Assembly (NCBI RefSeq): GCF_001570485.1
Contig: NZ_BCTA01000086.1
Span: forward strand, 1-64,000
Reading direction: 5' to 3'
DNA length: 64,000 nucleotides
Source: Mycolicibacterium novocastrense
GTDB lineage: Bacteria; Actinomycetota; Actinomycetes; Mycobacteriales; Mycobacteriaceae
The notes beneath the pieces were generated by a model that was not told the origin of the DNA, did not search any database, and was given only the letters and a program-made list of their open reading frames with translations. The number at the start of each line of letters is the position of its first letter. Positions within the stretch are counted from its first letter, which is position 1. The translations under genes and the position numbers were made by a program. Positions 24,714 to 33,743 of the stretch are shown piece by piece.

Positions 24714-25567
24714 GCCAGTTGCGGGGCCTCACCCGCCTCGGCCAGCCACTGGCTGCGCAACTGCGCCAGCGTGCCGTCGTCGCGTAGCGAGTCGACGACC
24801 AAGGAGACGCAGGCGGTCAAGCCGCTGTGTTTGGCGAGCACCAGGCCGAACTGCTCCGGGGCCTGGTCGCCGGCCGGTAGCTGACCGACCATCATTCCGT
24901 CGCGCAACTCGCCGACGATCGCGAACGCGGTCGGCAGATCGGCGATCAGAGCGTCGATTTCGCGGCCCGAGAGCGCGAGCTTCGCATCGCCGTTGGTCTC
25001 GTACACCTCGACCGCGTTCCTTCCTCCGACCGCCAACGCGGCGGTGTGGCTGGTGGTGGCGACCTGTGCCCCGAGCCGCAGCCTCTTGAGGTCGTCGAGG
25101 TTTCTCACACCGGCCGCAGGCGAGCCCTTGACGGTGACGACGGCCTGATCCACGTCGAAGTACGGCGTCGAGAAGTCGACGGCGGCCCTGCGCTGTTCGG
25201 TGATGGAGAACTGGTTCAGGTTGGCGTCGAACGATTTGGCGCCGGCGGCGATGGCTTCGCCGAAAGGCACCCGCACCCACCGCACGTCGGTGGCGGCGTA
25301 ACCGAGCCGGTTCGCGATGGTGTACGCCAGCGCCGATTCGAAGCCCTCCCCGTTGGCCAGGTTGTCGCCCATGTACCACGGCGGGTACACCGGCCGATCG
25401 GTACCGAAGGTGAAGATTCCCTTGTACAGGGTCGCCAGCTTGTCTTTGTGACAGGTTTGCGGGCTCGCCGAGCTGTAGGGCTCGGCTGTCGGCGCACAGG
25501 CCGTCATGGTCGCGAGGGCCGCCAGCAGCACGCCGAGCTTCTTGACGATGCGCATGCGCCGCATCAT
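24710..25567 (-). CDS. Amino-acid-type solute-binding lipoprotein (SBP family 3)
   Basis: A 285-residue extracytoplasmic binding protein of the glutamine/polar-amino-acid class. The signal is KKLGVLLAALATMTAC with lipobox MTAC. The fold markers are IFTFGTDRPVYPPWYMGDN, GEGFESALAYTIANRLG, DANLNQFSITEQRRAAVDFSTPYFDV, LKRLRLGAQVAT and EIDALIADLPTAF. ATG 25567 was taken, with 25555 possible; no clear SD is seen. No permease or ATPase gene is adjacent, so it probably serves a transporter encoded elsewhere. The 317-bp leader is described separately. Confidence 0.82.
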   Translation of the reverse strand: MMRRMRIVKKLGVLLAALATMTACAPTAEPYSSASPQTCHKDKLATLYKGIFTFGTDRPVYPPWYMGDNLANGEGFESALAYTIANRLGYAATDVRWVRVPFGEAIAAGAKSFDANLNQFSITEQRRAAVDFSTPYFDVDQAVVTVKGSPAAGVRNLDDLKRLRLGAQVATTSHTAALAVGGRNAVEVYETNGDAKLALSGREIDALIADLPTAFAIVGELRDGMMVGQLPAGDQAPEQFGLVLAKHSGLTACVSLVVDSLRDDGTLAQLRSQWLAEAGEAPQLA

Positions 25568-25641
25568 CGCCCGGCGCACCGATGAATCGCGAGTCCAGGA
25601 GCGCAACGGTTCGCTACCGATTCGGCCATCAGAGATGGGGC

Positions 25642-25692
25642 GGCCCCCGAGCCGTGTGTTCCTGGCGGACAAAACCGAGGGGCTCGGGGGCC
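25642..25692 (-). terminator. 12-bp GC-rich hairpin in the leader
   Basis: The arms at 25642-25653 and 25681-25692 are perfectly complementary (GGCCCCCGAGCC), and the loop contains TTTT on the minus strand. It could be a terminator or attenuator stem upstream of the lipoprotein gene, or a terminator for the aminotransferase transcript. Confidence 0.45.
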
Positions 25693-25759
25693 GGGTGACT
25701 GCGGGGAATTCGCCAGCGCGCGCAGGCGCGAAGAGCCTCAGCTCAATCCCCTGGCGCTG

Positions 25760-25798
25760 CTAGCTCGCAGCCACCTCACAAGTCCATAAGTCACTCAA
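25760..25798 (-). CDS. Possible 12-codon leader ORF
   Basis: TTG at 25798 opens LSDLWTCEVAAS and stops at TAG 25762-25760. A strong GGAGG lies 12 bases before the TTG, slightly far; an ATT codon one position earlier is closer but rarer as a start. The peptide contains a Trp-Thr-Cys run, and the ORF's end overlaps a hairpin, as in leader peptides. It is too short for coding statistics, so its reality is uncertain. Confidence 0.35.
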   Translation of the reverse strand: MSDLWTCEVAAS

Positions 25799-25884
25799 AA
25801 TCTCGGACCACCTCCTCTCCTGTGTACGAGCGACGCTACCCGCGCACGCAAGAGGCGACAACCGGATTTCGGGCGATTCAGCGT

Positions 25885-26772
25885 TCAGCGATCGCGCACT
25901 ATCGCGGCGTCGACGAGTTCGGCGAACTCGCCCGCCAACGGGCTCGGTGGCAACGGCGTGCCGTCGAGGGTGTGCACCCGCGCCGCCAACGTGATGCTCG
26001 ACACCAACCAAACACCTTGCGCTGCAAGCAGATCCGCAGGTCGCAGCGAGCGGTAGTCGCAGTCATATCCCTTGTCGCGGGCGACGTCGAACAGCGCCTG
26101 CTGCGTGGTGCCGCGCAGGATCGGGAACCACGGCGGTGGAGTGAAGAACGCGACATCGCCCGCGCCGGGTGCGGACTCCGCGGCGATCACGACCGTCGAG
26201 CGCGGCCCCTCCAGGATGAAACCGTCAGTGCCGACGAAGATCACGTCGCCCGCGCCGTTGCGCTCGGCATGTCGTAACGCAGCCATGTTCACCGCGTACG
26301 ACAGCGTTTTGGCACCGGCGAGCAGCCACGGCATCTCGCCGGCGCCCTCGGACGCGAGTCCGCGCGCCAGGGTCAGCGCGGCAAGGCCGTTACGCCGCAC
26401 CTCGGCCACTCGCGCGGGTAACGCCCCGACCGTGGCGAACGCCGTCGGGGGCGAACCGCCTTCCCGCCCCCTGCTGTAGACCAACCGCAGCACACCCTCC
26501 TCGCCCGTCTGCGAGGTCCACTGGGCCACCGCAGCCGACACCGCGGAACGCCAGCGCGACACGTCAGGGTCGGGAAGGTCGATCAGGCGCGCCGACTGCG
26601 TGAGCCGCGACAGGTGGGCGTCGAGCAGACATGGCCGGCCATCGCGGATCAGCAGCGTCTCGAAGACACCGTCGCCGCGGACCGCCGCGAGGTCGTCGGC
26701 ATGCAGCAGCGGCGCCGCGGGGTCGTGCAACCGCCCGTCGAGGGTCACCACGACCCCGGGTTCGCCAGCCAT
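25885..26772 (-). CDS. Class IV aminotransferase (aminodeoxychorismate lyase-like)
   Basis: A 295-residue PLP enzyme of fold type IV. Candidates are 4-amino-4-deoxychorismate lyase (PabC, folate p-aminobenzoate branch) or a branched-chain/D-amino-acid aminotransferase. Visible are RGDGVFETLLIRDGRP, the Schiff-base Lys in GAKTLSYAVNMAALRHAE, the PLP-phosphate region FILEGPRSTVVI and LRGTTQQALFDVA. It corresponds to Rv0812. ATG 26772 begins eight bases after a TACGCT -10 box, so the leader is one or two bases at most. It is divergent from the ygfZ-like gene. Confidence 0.88.
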   Translation of the reverse strand: MAGEPGVVVTLDGRLHDPAAPLLHADDLAAVRGDGVFETLLIRDGRPCLLDAHLSRLTQSARLIDLPDPDVSRWRSAVSAAVAQWTSQTGEEGVLRLVYSRGREGGSPPTAFATVGALPARVAEVRRNGLAALTLARGLASEGAGEMPWLLAGAKTLSYAVNMAALRHAERNGAGDVIFVGTDGFILEGPRSTVVIAAESAPGAGDVAFFTPPPWFPILRGTTQQALFDVARDKGYDCDYRSLRPADLLAAQGVWLVSSITLAARVHTLDGTPLPPSPLAGEFAELVDAAIVRDR

Positions 26773-26811
26773 GAGGCCACAGCGTAGCCGCGCAGCGCTC
26801 AGCGCCGAACG

Positions 26812-26817
26812 TAGAGT
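26812..26817 (+). promoter_or_regulatory. -10 box TAGAGT for a leaderless ygfZ-like gene
   Basis: TAGAGT ends 6 bases before GTG 26824 and supports that start. It shares a 51-bp intergenic gap with the aminotransferase promoter. Confidence 0.5.
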
Positions 26818-26823
26818 TGACCT

Positions 26824-27897
26824 GTGACAACTTCTGGACCCGCCGTTCCTGCGCCCGACACCGGACCCGATGCCGGCGCCGTATGGCATTACGGCGATCC
26901 GCTGGGCGAACAACGGGCCGCCGCCGAGGACGCCGTCGTCGTGGACCGCTCGCATCGTGCCGTGCTCACGCTGACGGGTGCCGAGCGCAAGACGTGGCTG
27001 CACAACCTCACCACGCAGCACGTCAGCGAGCTGCCCGACGGCGCCGTCACCGAGAATCTCAGCCTCGACGGGCAGGGTCGTGTCGAAGATCACTGGGTAC
27101 AAACCGAACTCGGTGACATCACCTATATCGACACCGAACCGTCGCGGGGCGAGCCGCTGCTGGGCTACCTGCGAAAGATGGTGTTCTGGTCCGACGTCGC
27201 GGTGGAAGCCGCGGATCTGGCGGTGTTGTCCCTTCTCGGGCCGCGGTGGGGTGACCGGGAATTGCTCGACGCGCTCGGCGTCGATTCGCTACCGGCGAAA
27301 CAGACGGCCGTCGCGCTCGCCGACGGCGGGTTCCTGCGTCGGCTCACCGCCGACGAACTCGACCTGGTGATCCCGCGTGCCCAGGTGCAAGCGTGGTGGC
27401 GGCGGCTCACCGATGCCGGCGTCCGGCCCGCGGGAGTGTGGGCCTACGAGGCGCATCGGGTCGCGGCCCTGCGGCCACGCCTGGGGGTGGACACCGATGA
27501 GCGCACGATCCCGCACGAGGTCGGCTGGATCGGCCCCGCCGTGCATTTGGACAAGGGCTGCTACCGCGGACAGGAGACGGTCGCGCGGGTGCACAACCTG
27601 GGTAAGCCGCCCCGAATGCTGGTGCGGCTGCACCTCGACGGTTCGAGCGACCGACCGGCCACCGGCGACCCGGTGCTGGCCGGCGGCCGGGCTGTCGGCC
27701 GGCTCGGCACCGTGGTCGACCACGTCGACGAGGGGCCGGTGGCGTTGGCGCTGCTCAAACGCGGCCTGCCCGCAGACACCGAATTGACCGTCGACGGCTC
27801 GCCCGCCGTCATCGACGCGGACTCGCTGCCGCCGCCTGATGTCGCAGGTGCCGGGCGGCGAGCGGTCGAACAGCTGCGGGGCGGCGCACGGCCGTGA
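26824..27897 (+). CDS. YgfZ/GcvT-like folate-binding protein
   Basis: A 357-residue protein of the YgfZ (IBA57-like) family, which uses tetrahydrofolate to help build or repair iron-sulfur clusters such as that of MiaB. The signature KGCYRGQETVARVHN, with its conserved Cys, is at about 241-255. GcvT-like folds are seen in LTGAERKTWLHNLTTQHV and the C-terminal barrel. It corresponds to Rv0811c. It lies beside a probable p-aminobenzoate/folate gene, which fits folate dependence. It is leaderless from GTG 26824. Confidence 0.9.
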   Translation: MTTSGPAVPAPDTGPDAGAVWHYGDPLGEQRAAAEDAVVVDRSHRAVLTLTGAERKTWLHNLTTQHVSELPDGAVTENLSLDGQGRVEDHWVQTELGDITYIDTEPSRGEPLLGYLRKMVFWSDVAVEAADLAVLSLLGPRWGDRELLDALGVDSLPAKQTAVALADGGFLRRLTADELDLVIPRAQVQAWWRRLTDAGVRPAGVWAYEAHRVAALRPRLGVDTDERTIPHEVGWIGPAVHLDKGCYRGQETVARVHNLGKPPRMLVRLHLDGSSDRPATGDPVLAGGRAVGRLGTVVDHVDEGPVALALLKRGLPADTELTVDGSPAVIDADSLPPPDVAGAGRRAVEQLRGGARP

Positions 27898-28019
27898 CGA
27901 GGGCCTGCCAGCGCCGCGGGGCCAGGCACGGTAAAGTGTCGGCAGGACGATAAAAGACAGATCAGATCGGAGCCGCCTACCAATTGGGCCGCTCCGTTAT
28001 TGCGCGAGGGGGTCCCCCC

Positions 28020-28199
28020 ATGGGCCGCGGCCGGGCGAAGGCAAAGCAGACCAAGGTTGCTCGTGAGCTCAAATACAGCTCACCGCAGACCGATTTAAAG
28101 CGGCTTCAGCAAGAGCTGTCGGGCGCTTCCGAGAACGACCTGAACGGCACCGATCCGGTGGCCGACGAGTGGGTCGACGAGGACGACTGGCGCCGCTGA
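28020..28199 (+). CDS. DUF3073 small conserved protein
   Basis: A 59-residue actinobacterial protein matching Rv0810c: MGRGRAKAKQTKVARELKYS, a basic head, and an acidic tail ADEWVDEDDWRR. The charge split suggests nucleic-acid or ribosome binding, but no function is known to me. ATG 28020 fits the family start; an in-frame ATG at 27984 would add 12 residues. The leader upstream contains GGAGC/GCTCC arms. Its stop lies 3 bp from the convergent purM stop. Confidence 0.85.
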   Translation: MGRGRAKAKQTKVARELKYSSPQTDLKRLQQELSGASENDLNGTDPVADEWVDEDDWRR

Positions 28200-28202
28200 C
28201 CC

Positions 28203-29276
28203 CTAGAAGCGCGGGTGCCGACCCACGAGTTCGGCTCGGGGGCCCTCTTTACCGCCCTTTTTGACCGTTCCCAGCGTCCAGCAGTTCAGGTGGCGCGCGG
28301 TCAGGATCGCCAGAGCACGGTCGGTGTCTTCCGGCGCGACGATCGCGACCATCCCGACACCCATGTTGAAGGTCCGCTCCATCTCCACGCGCTCGACCCG
28401 GCCGCGCTGCCCGATCATCGCGAACACGGGTGCGGGAGTCCACGTGCCGCGGTCGATTTCGGCGACCAAACCGTGCGGGATCACGCGCTCGAGGTTTCCG
28501 GCCAAGCCGCCGCCGGTGACATGGCAGAAGGTGCGAACCTGGGTCTCGGCGGCCAGCGCCAGGCAGTCCTTGGCGTAGATCCGGGTCGGTTCCAGAAGCT
28601 CCTCGCCCAGCGTGCGGCCGAATTCCTCGACATGGCCGGCCAGGTTCATCCTGTCGATCTCGAGCAACACCTTGCGCGCCAGCGAATATCCGTTGGAGTG
28701 CAAGCCGGTCGAGGCCATCGCGATCAGCACGTCGCCGGGTTTGACCCGATCCGGACCGAGCACGTCATCGGCCTCGACCACGCCCACCCCGGTCGCCGAG
28801 ATGTCGTAGTGGTCGGGCGCCATCAGACCCGGATGTTCGGCCGTCTCACCGCCGAGCAGCGCGCACCCGGCCTGCAGGCAACCGTTGGCGATGCCTGCCA
28901 CCAGTTCGCTGATCCGCTCGGGGACCGTGCGGCCCACCGCGATGTAGTCCTGCAGGAACAGCGGTTCGGCTCCGCAGACGACCAGATCGTCCACGACCAT
29001 CGCGACCAGGTCGATTCCGACCGTGTCGTGCTTGTCCATGGCCTGGGCCACCGCCAGCTTGGTACCCACTCCGTCGGTCGACGAGGCGAGCACGGGCTCC
29101 CGGTAGCCACCGCGCAGCGCGAACAGTCCCGCGAAGCCGCCGATACCGCCGCGCACCTCGGGTCGGGTCGCCTTCTCGGCGAGCGGTTTGAGGAGTTCGA
29201 CGGCGCGGTCACCGGCTTCGATGTCGACCCCGGCCGACGCGTAGGAGATGCCGGCAGGTTCGGCGCGTTCGGTCAT
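28203..29276 (-). CDS. purM: Phosphoribosylformylglycinamidine cyclo-ligase PurM
   Basis: A 357-residue AIR synthetase that closes the imidazole ring from FGAM using ATP. Motifs: SSTDGVGTKLAVAQ, GIDLVAMVVDDLVVCGAEP, ALLGGETAEHPG, ASTGLHSNGYSLAR, HVTGGGLAGNLERVIP and FNMGVGMV. ATG 29276 follows a TAGCCT box by eight bases. It is downstream of purF on the same strand, separated by the two plus-strand genes at 29384-30809, so it has its own promoter. Confidence 0.96.
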   Translation of the reverse strand: MTERAEPAGISYASAGVDIEAGDRAVELLKPLAEKATRPEVRGGIGGFAGLFALRGGYREPVLASSTDGVGTKLAVAQAMDKHDTVGIDLVAMVVDDLVVCGAEPLFLQDYIAVGRTVPERISELVAGIANGCLQAGCALLGGETAEHPGLMAPDHYDISATGVGVVEADDVLGPDRVKPGDVLIAMASTGLHSNGYSLARKVLLEIDRMNLAGHVEEFGRTLGEELLEPTRIYAKDCLALAAETQVRTFCHVTGGGLAGNLERVIPHGLVAEIDRGTWTPAPVFAMIGQRGRVERVEMERTFNMGVGMVAIVAPEDTDRALAILTARHLNCWTLGTVKKGGKEGPRAELVGRHPRF

Positions 29277-29383
29277 CGCGGTAAAGGCTACCGGTGTTCG
29301 TCGCGCCGCGGTAACCGCCTTCGGCCGGTGTCCCCCTGCCGAGATGTCGCGCGAATCGCGGCCGTGTGCCAATCTGACCGCTC

Positions 29384-29827
29384 ATGACAACAGTTCGCTG
29401 GTACGCGGGTGCCCTGTGCGTGTCGGTGACGGTCGCGTCGGCGTTGTTCGGTTCGGCCGCCGCGTCGGCGACACCGGCATCCGGCGTCCAGGCCAGGACG
29501 CTCTCGGAGGCGACGGTCGACGGGATCGACTACGTCACCCGCGAAATCACCATCGCGCCCGGCGGCAGCACCGGCTGGCACTATCACGAGGGCCGGGTGT
29601 ACGGGGTGATCCGCGAAGGCACGCTCACCCACGATGCCGCGGCGAACTGCACTCTCGACGGCGTCTACCCGCCGGGCGCGCCCATCACCGAGGCCAGCGG
29701 CCCGGCCAACGTGCACATCGGCCGCAACCTGGGCCCCACGCCGTTGGTGATGTGGGTGCTCTACATCAAGCCCACGGGCACCCCGCTGTCGGTGGACATG
29801 CCCGATCCCGGCTGTGGGTTTGCCTGA
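29384..29827 (+). CDS. Exported cupin-domain protein
   Basis: A 147-residue secreted protein. The signal peptide (RWYAGALCVSVTVASALFGS, cleavage near ASA) is followed by one cupin barrel. Metal-site residues appear as GSTGWHYHEGRVYGVIREG (His-x-His) and HIGRNLGPTP. Two Cys (AANCTLDG and DPGCGF) may pair outside the membrane. A substrate cannot be read from sequence. It overlaps the in-frame upstream extension of the next gene, and the two probably form one transcript. Confidence 0.8.
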   Translation: MTTVRWYAGALCVSVTVASALFGSAAASATPASGVQARTLSEATVDGIDYVTREITIAPGGSTGWHYHEGRVYGVIREGTLTHDAAANCTLDGVYPPGAPITEASGPANVHIGRNLGPTPLVMWVLYIKPTGTPLSVDMPDPGCGFA

Positions 29828-29852
29828 CGGCCAAACCGGCGATCCCGGCGGG

Positions 29853-30809
29853 GTGACTGACGACATCCGTTGCTTGGTGACGGGAGCGACCGGCTACATC
29901 GGTGGCCGGCTGGTGCCCTCATTGCTCGACCGCGGCCACGCGGTGCGCGCACTGGCTCGCAACCCCGACAAACTCGACGCCGTTCCGTGGCGCGACCGTG
30001 TCGAGGTGGCCCGGGGTGACCTCGGGGACGCCGACTCGCTGCGAGAAGCGTTCGCCGGTACCGACGTCGTCTACTACCTGGTGCATTCGATGGGCAGTTC
30101 GTCCGATTTCGTCGAAGAGGAGGCGCGATCGGCCCGCAACGTCGTGGCGGCCGCCCGCGATGCGGGCGTCAAGCGACTGGTGTACCTGGGCGGCCTGCAC
30201 CCGGCGGGAGCCGACCTCTCCCCCCATCTACAGTCCCGGACCGACGTCGGCGAGATCCTGCTCGAGTCGGCCATCGAGACCGTGGTTCTGCAGGCCGGAA
30301 TCGTGATCGGTGCGGGTTCGGCGTCGTTCGAGATGATCCGCCACCTGACCAACCGTCTACCGGTGATGACCACGCCGAAATGGGTGCACAACAAGATCCA
30401 GCCCATCGCGATCGACGACGCGTTGCACTACCTGGCAGAGGCGGCCACGGCGCCGGTGCCCACGTCGCGCACGTGGGACATCGGCGGGCCGGACGTGTTC
30501 GAGTACGGCGAGGCGATGCAGGTTTACGCCGAGGTGTCGGGACGCCGGCGCCGCGTGATGGTCGTATTGCCTTGGCTCACACCGACAATCGCGAGCTGGT
30601 GGATCGGGTTGGTGACCCCGCTTCCCGGTGGGCTGGCCCGGCCGCTGGTGGAGTCGCTGGAGTGTGACGCGGTGATGGCCGACCACGACATCGACGACGT
30701 CATCGCGCCGCCCGCCCGCGGTCTCACCGGTTACCGGGAGGCGGTGGCCAAAGCCCTGGAACGCGGACCGTTACCGACCGATCCCCACTGGGCGCACGTC
30801 GGGCGGTAG
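29853..30809 (+). CDS. NAD(P)-binding atypical SDR (NmrA/YbjT-like)
   Basis: A 318-residue Rossmann protein beginning TDDIRCLVTGATGYIGGRL, with the atypical-SDR glycine motif TGxxGxxGG. Other parts are ALARNPDKLDAVPW, VEVARGDLGDADSLREAF, DVVYYLVHSMGSSSDF and LVYLGGLHPAG, without a classical YxxxK. A hydrophobic C-terminal segment (WLTPTIASWWIGLVTPL) may contact membrane. GTG 29853 gives the usual start; openings to 29814 overlap the cupin gene. It is possibly a quinone- or nucleotide-sugar-linked reductase-like protein; no substrate is assigned. Confidence 0.8.
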   Translation: MTDDIRCLVTGATGYIGGRLVPSLLDRGHAVRALARNPDKLDAVPWRDRVEVARGDLGDADSLREAFAGTDVVYYLVHSMGSSSDFVEEEARSARNVVAAARDAGVKRLVYLGGLHPAGADLSPHLQSRTDVGEILLESAIETVVLQAGIVIGAGSASFEMIRHLTNRLPVMTTPKWVHNKIQPIAIDDALHYLAEAATAPVPTSRTWDIGGPDVFEYGEAMQVYAEVSGRRRRVMVVLPWLTPTIASWWIGLVTPLPGGLARPLVESLECDAVMADHDIDDVIAPPARGLTGYREAVAKALERGPLPTDPHWAHVGR

Positions 30810-30818
30810 GGGTAACAG

Positions 30819-32348
30819 TCAGGGCCGGCGAAGCGCCGAGACGTTGTCGTTGCCGGACTGCAGCGGAATACCGCTCTTGGCGGCCGTCGAGAGCATGTGT
30901 TCGATCACGTTCTTGCCCAACGCCGATTCCCCCGGCAACTCGATCGGGTACTTGCCGTCGAAACACGCGCTGCACAAGCGCGACGCGGGCTGTTCGGTAG
31001 CCGCGATCATGCCCTGCTTGGAGATGTAGCCGAGCGTGTCGGCGCCGATGGCGTGGCGCACCGCCTCGAGCATCTCGTTCTCGTCGTCGACGGCATTGGC
31101 GATGAGCTCCGCCGGGGTGGCGAAGTCGATGCCGTAGAAGCAGGGCCACTTCACCGGCGGGGATGCGATGCGCACGTGCACCTCGACCGCCCCCGCCTCC
31201 CGCAGCATCCGGATCAGGGCGCGCTGGGTGTTACCGCGGACGATCGAATCGTCGACGACGATCAGGCGCCGCCCGCGGATCACCTCCTTGAGCGGATTCA
31301 GCTTCAACCGGATGCCGAGCTGCCGGATGGTCTGGGACGGCTGGATGAACGTGCGCCCGACATAGGCGTTCTTCATCAGGCCCTGGCCGTAAGGGATTCC
31401 GGACTCCTGCGCGTAGCCCACCGCCGCGGGCGTGCCCGACTCCGGCACGCCGATCACCAGGTCTGCCTCGACCGGCATCTCCCTGGCCAGCCTGCGCCCG
31501 ATGTCGACGCGCGTCGCGTGCACCGATCGGCCTGCCAACGTGCTGTCCGGCCGTGCGAGATAGACGTATTCGAAGACGCAGCCCTTGGGCTCCGGGCTGG
31601 CGAACCGGGTGGAGCGCACCCCGTCCGCGTCGATCGCCAGCAGCTCACCCGGTTCGATGTCGCGGACGAAGGAGGCGCCGACGATGTCGAGCGCCGCGGT
31701 CTCCGACGCGACGACCCAACCACGGTCCAACCGCCCCAACGCCAACGGCCGCACCCCGTACGGGTCGCGTGCGGCATACAGCGTGTTCTCGTCCATCCAC
31801 GTCAGACAGAACGCGCCGCGGACGGTGGGCAGTAGCTCCAGCGCGGCCTGCTCGAGCGTCGAATCGGCCGCGCCGTGGGCCAGCAGGGCACCGAGGATGT
31901 CGGAGTCGGTGGTCGCCACCGGAGCGCCCCTGGTCTCGAGCAATCCGGCCTCGCGGGCTCGGGCCGCCAACTCGGCCGCGTTCACCAGGTTGCCGTTGTG
32001 TCCCAGGGCGACGCCGGTGCCGGCCGACGTGTTGCGGAACACCGGCTGGGCGTTCTCCCACGTGGTCGACCCGGTGGTCGAATAGCGACAGTGCCCGATC
32101 GCGACGTGGCCCTCCATCGCGGCCAGCGTCTGCTCGTCGAACACCTGACTCACGAGGCCCAGATCTTTGAAGACGAGCACCTGCGAGCCGTCGGCGACGG
32201 CGATGCCCGCGGCCTCCTGACCGCGATGCTGCAAGGCATACAGGCCGTAGTACGTGAGCTTGGCGACCTCTTCACCCGGCGCCCAGACGCCGAATACGCC
32301 GCACTCTTCGCGGGGTTCGTTATCCGTATCCGTCTGCTCGCCGGTCAC
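30819..32348 (-). CDS. purF: Amidophosphoribosyltransferase PurF
   Basis: A 509-residue enzyme making phosphoribosylamine from PRPP and glutamine, the first committed purine step. A short propeptide (TGEQTDTDNEPREE) precedes the Ntn nucleophile Cys16 in CGVFGVWAPG. The glutaminase domain includes ALQHRGQEAAGI and GHCRYSTTG. The PRT loop is RLIVVDDSIVRGNTQRALI, and the Fe-S type Cys residues appear late (SRLCSACFDGKYP). GTG 32348 is the start that gives the standard propeptide; a TAGACT -10-like box lies about 40 bases upstream. It ends 10 bp from the convergent SDR-like gene. Confidence 0.96.
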   Translation of the reverse strand: MTGEQTDTDNEPREECGVFGVWAPGEEVAKLTYYGLYALQHRGQEAAGIAVADGSQVLVFKDLGLVSQVFDEQTLAAMEGHVAIGHCRYSTTGSTTWENAQPVFRNTSAGTGVALGHNGNLVNAAELAARAREAGLLETRGAPVATTDSDILGALLAHGAADSTLEQAALELLPTVRGAFCLTWMDENTLYAARDPYGVRPLALGRLDRGWVVASETAALDIVGASFVRDIEPGELLAIDADGVRSTRFASPEPKGCVFEYVYLARPDSTLAGRSVHATRVDIGRRLAREMPVEADLVIGVPESGTPAAVGYAQESGIPYGQGLMKNAYVGRTFIQPSQTIRQLGIRLKLNPLKEVIRGRRLIVVDDSIVRGNTQRALIRMLREAGAVEVHVRIASPPVKWPCFYGIDFATPAELIANAVDDENEMLEAVRHAIGADTLGYISKQGMIAATEQPASRLCSACFDGKYPIELPGESALGKNVIEHMLSTAAKSGIPLQSGNDNVSALRRP

Positions 32349-32528
32349 GATAGGGCTGCTCCGAGGGGAGGGTGGCTGATGCCACGAGTCTACGGGCATC
32401 TGTGAACCGCAACGACGTTGTGGGGCGTGTCGTGGGACACGTTGATTTCCCGGTCGCGCGTTCACTGCGACATCGCCCATCGACCCCTAACATTCGCGTC
32501 AATAGTTTCATATGCAAGGGGTTGGGGG

Positions 32529-33743
32529 GTGGTCGTGACCGCGACCGACGTGGCAGCCGCCGAACGCGTGAATGCCCAGGAGAGCGACGACGCCCAGCGC
32601 CCGTGGTGGCCGCTGCGCACCCGAATCGCGTTTCGCTTCTGCCTCGTCTATTTCGGCCTGTTCTGCCTGTGGTTCATCCAATTCACGTTGGCGTTCGTCG
32701 GATTCGTCGGGCAGTGGCTGCCGGATCACGGGGTCTTGTGGCAATGGATCACGCTCGGGCCCCTCGCGCGGTGGGTCGGTGCTCGACCGCCGTCGTGCCT
32801 CGTACCCGCGATTGAGCGCCTGGTTCTTCGTGTTCTTGCGCATGTTCCTCGGCGCCCAGATGTTGCTCTACGGGTTCGCCAAGGTGATTCCGATCCAGAT
32901 GCCGGCGCCGCCGCTGTCGGCGTTGTTGCGGCCCTACGGCGACTTCAGCCCGGTCTCGGTGCTGTGGCTGCAGGTGGGTAGCTCCTACCCCTACGAGATC
33001 TTGTTGGGCTCTGCCGAGGTCCTCGCCGGGACGCTGCTGTTCGTGCCGCGCACCGCGACGCTCGGCGCCTTGCTGAGCCTGCTGGGTATGGGGCAGGTCT
33101 TCGTCCTCAACATGACCTTCGACGTTCCGGTCAAGATCTTGTCCTTCCATCTGGTGTTGATGAGCCTGGTGCTGCTGGCCCCGCAGGTTCGCGAACTCGC
33201 CAATGTGTCGTGCTGCACCGCACGCCCGCACCCGTCACGTATCCGCCGCCCTTCGAAACCCCGCGGGCGAACCGGATCGCGACGGCGGTCCAGATCCTGG
33301 TGGGCATCGTGGTGTCGGTCAGTTGTGTGGTGCTGAATTGGCAGGGCTGGCAGACGTACGGCGGCGGACGCGACAAGCACGACGCGTACGGCATCTGGTC
33401 GGTCACCGAGTTCCATCTCGACGGCGCGAAACGCCCACCATTGACCACCGACGAGCAGCGCTGGCAGCGCGTCGTTTTCGACGAGCCGGGATTGGTGACG
33501 TATCAGCGCATGGACGGCGAGTTAGTCTCGGCGCCCGCGGTTTTCGACGACACGGCGGGCACGCTCAATGTGCCCGGCACGGCGACCTTCACCGTCGCGC
33601 GGCCCACCCCGGACCATCTGCGTCTCGACGGGCACCTCGAGGGCAGGCCGGCCGCCATGTCACTGCGGCGCATGGATTTGAACAGCTTCACGTTGCACAG
33701 CCGCGGCTTCAACTGGGTTCAGGACCATGGCTACTTTCGGTGA
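32529..33743 (+). pseudogene. DoxX-family membrane protein, disrupted
   Basis: Three frames must be joined. Frame one from GTG 32529 gives RTRIAFRFCLVYFGLFCLW to LGPLARWVG. Frame two from about 32775 gives SVLDRRRASYPRLSAWFFVF, then LGAQMLLYGFAKVIPIQMP and ILSFHLVLMSLVLLAPQ. Frame three from about 33205 gives LHRTPAPVTYPPPFETPRAN to the stop at 33743. The second shift looks like one lost base in AATGTGTCGTGCTGC. At the first, GCGGTG-like microhomology suggests a larger internal deletion, because homologues I remember carry about 40 more residues with another helix there. The C-terminal piece could still be made from GTG 33210 (177 residues). Assembly error is the alternative. Confidence 0.75.

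Larger units (their letters stand above)
25568..25884 (-). promoter_or_regulatory. Long structured leader before the solute-binding lipoprotein gene
   Basis: This 317-bp gap has no ordinary gene. Read on the minus strand it holds, in order, GGAGAGGAGG (25820-25811), a possible 12-codon ORF, a hairpin around the end of that ORF, and CGCCAG/CTGGCG arms. A perfect 12-bp stem GGCCCCCGAGCC follows (25692-25681 with 25653-25642, 27-base loop). The arrangement resembles an attenuator or riboswitch leader. It does not match a riboswitch class that I can name. Confidence 0.4.

Noticed and set aside
25568..25884. SAM-IV, c-di-AMP (ydaO), cobalamin or guanidine riboswitch
   Set aside because: I compared the leader with the conserved cores I remember for these classes and found none of the invariant boxes, so only an unnamed structured leader is reported.
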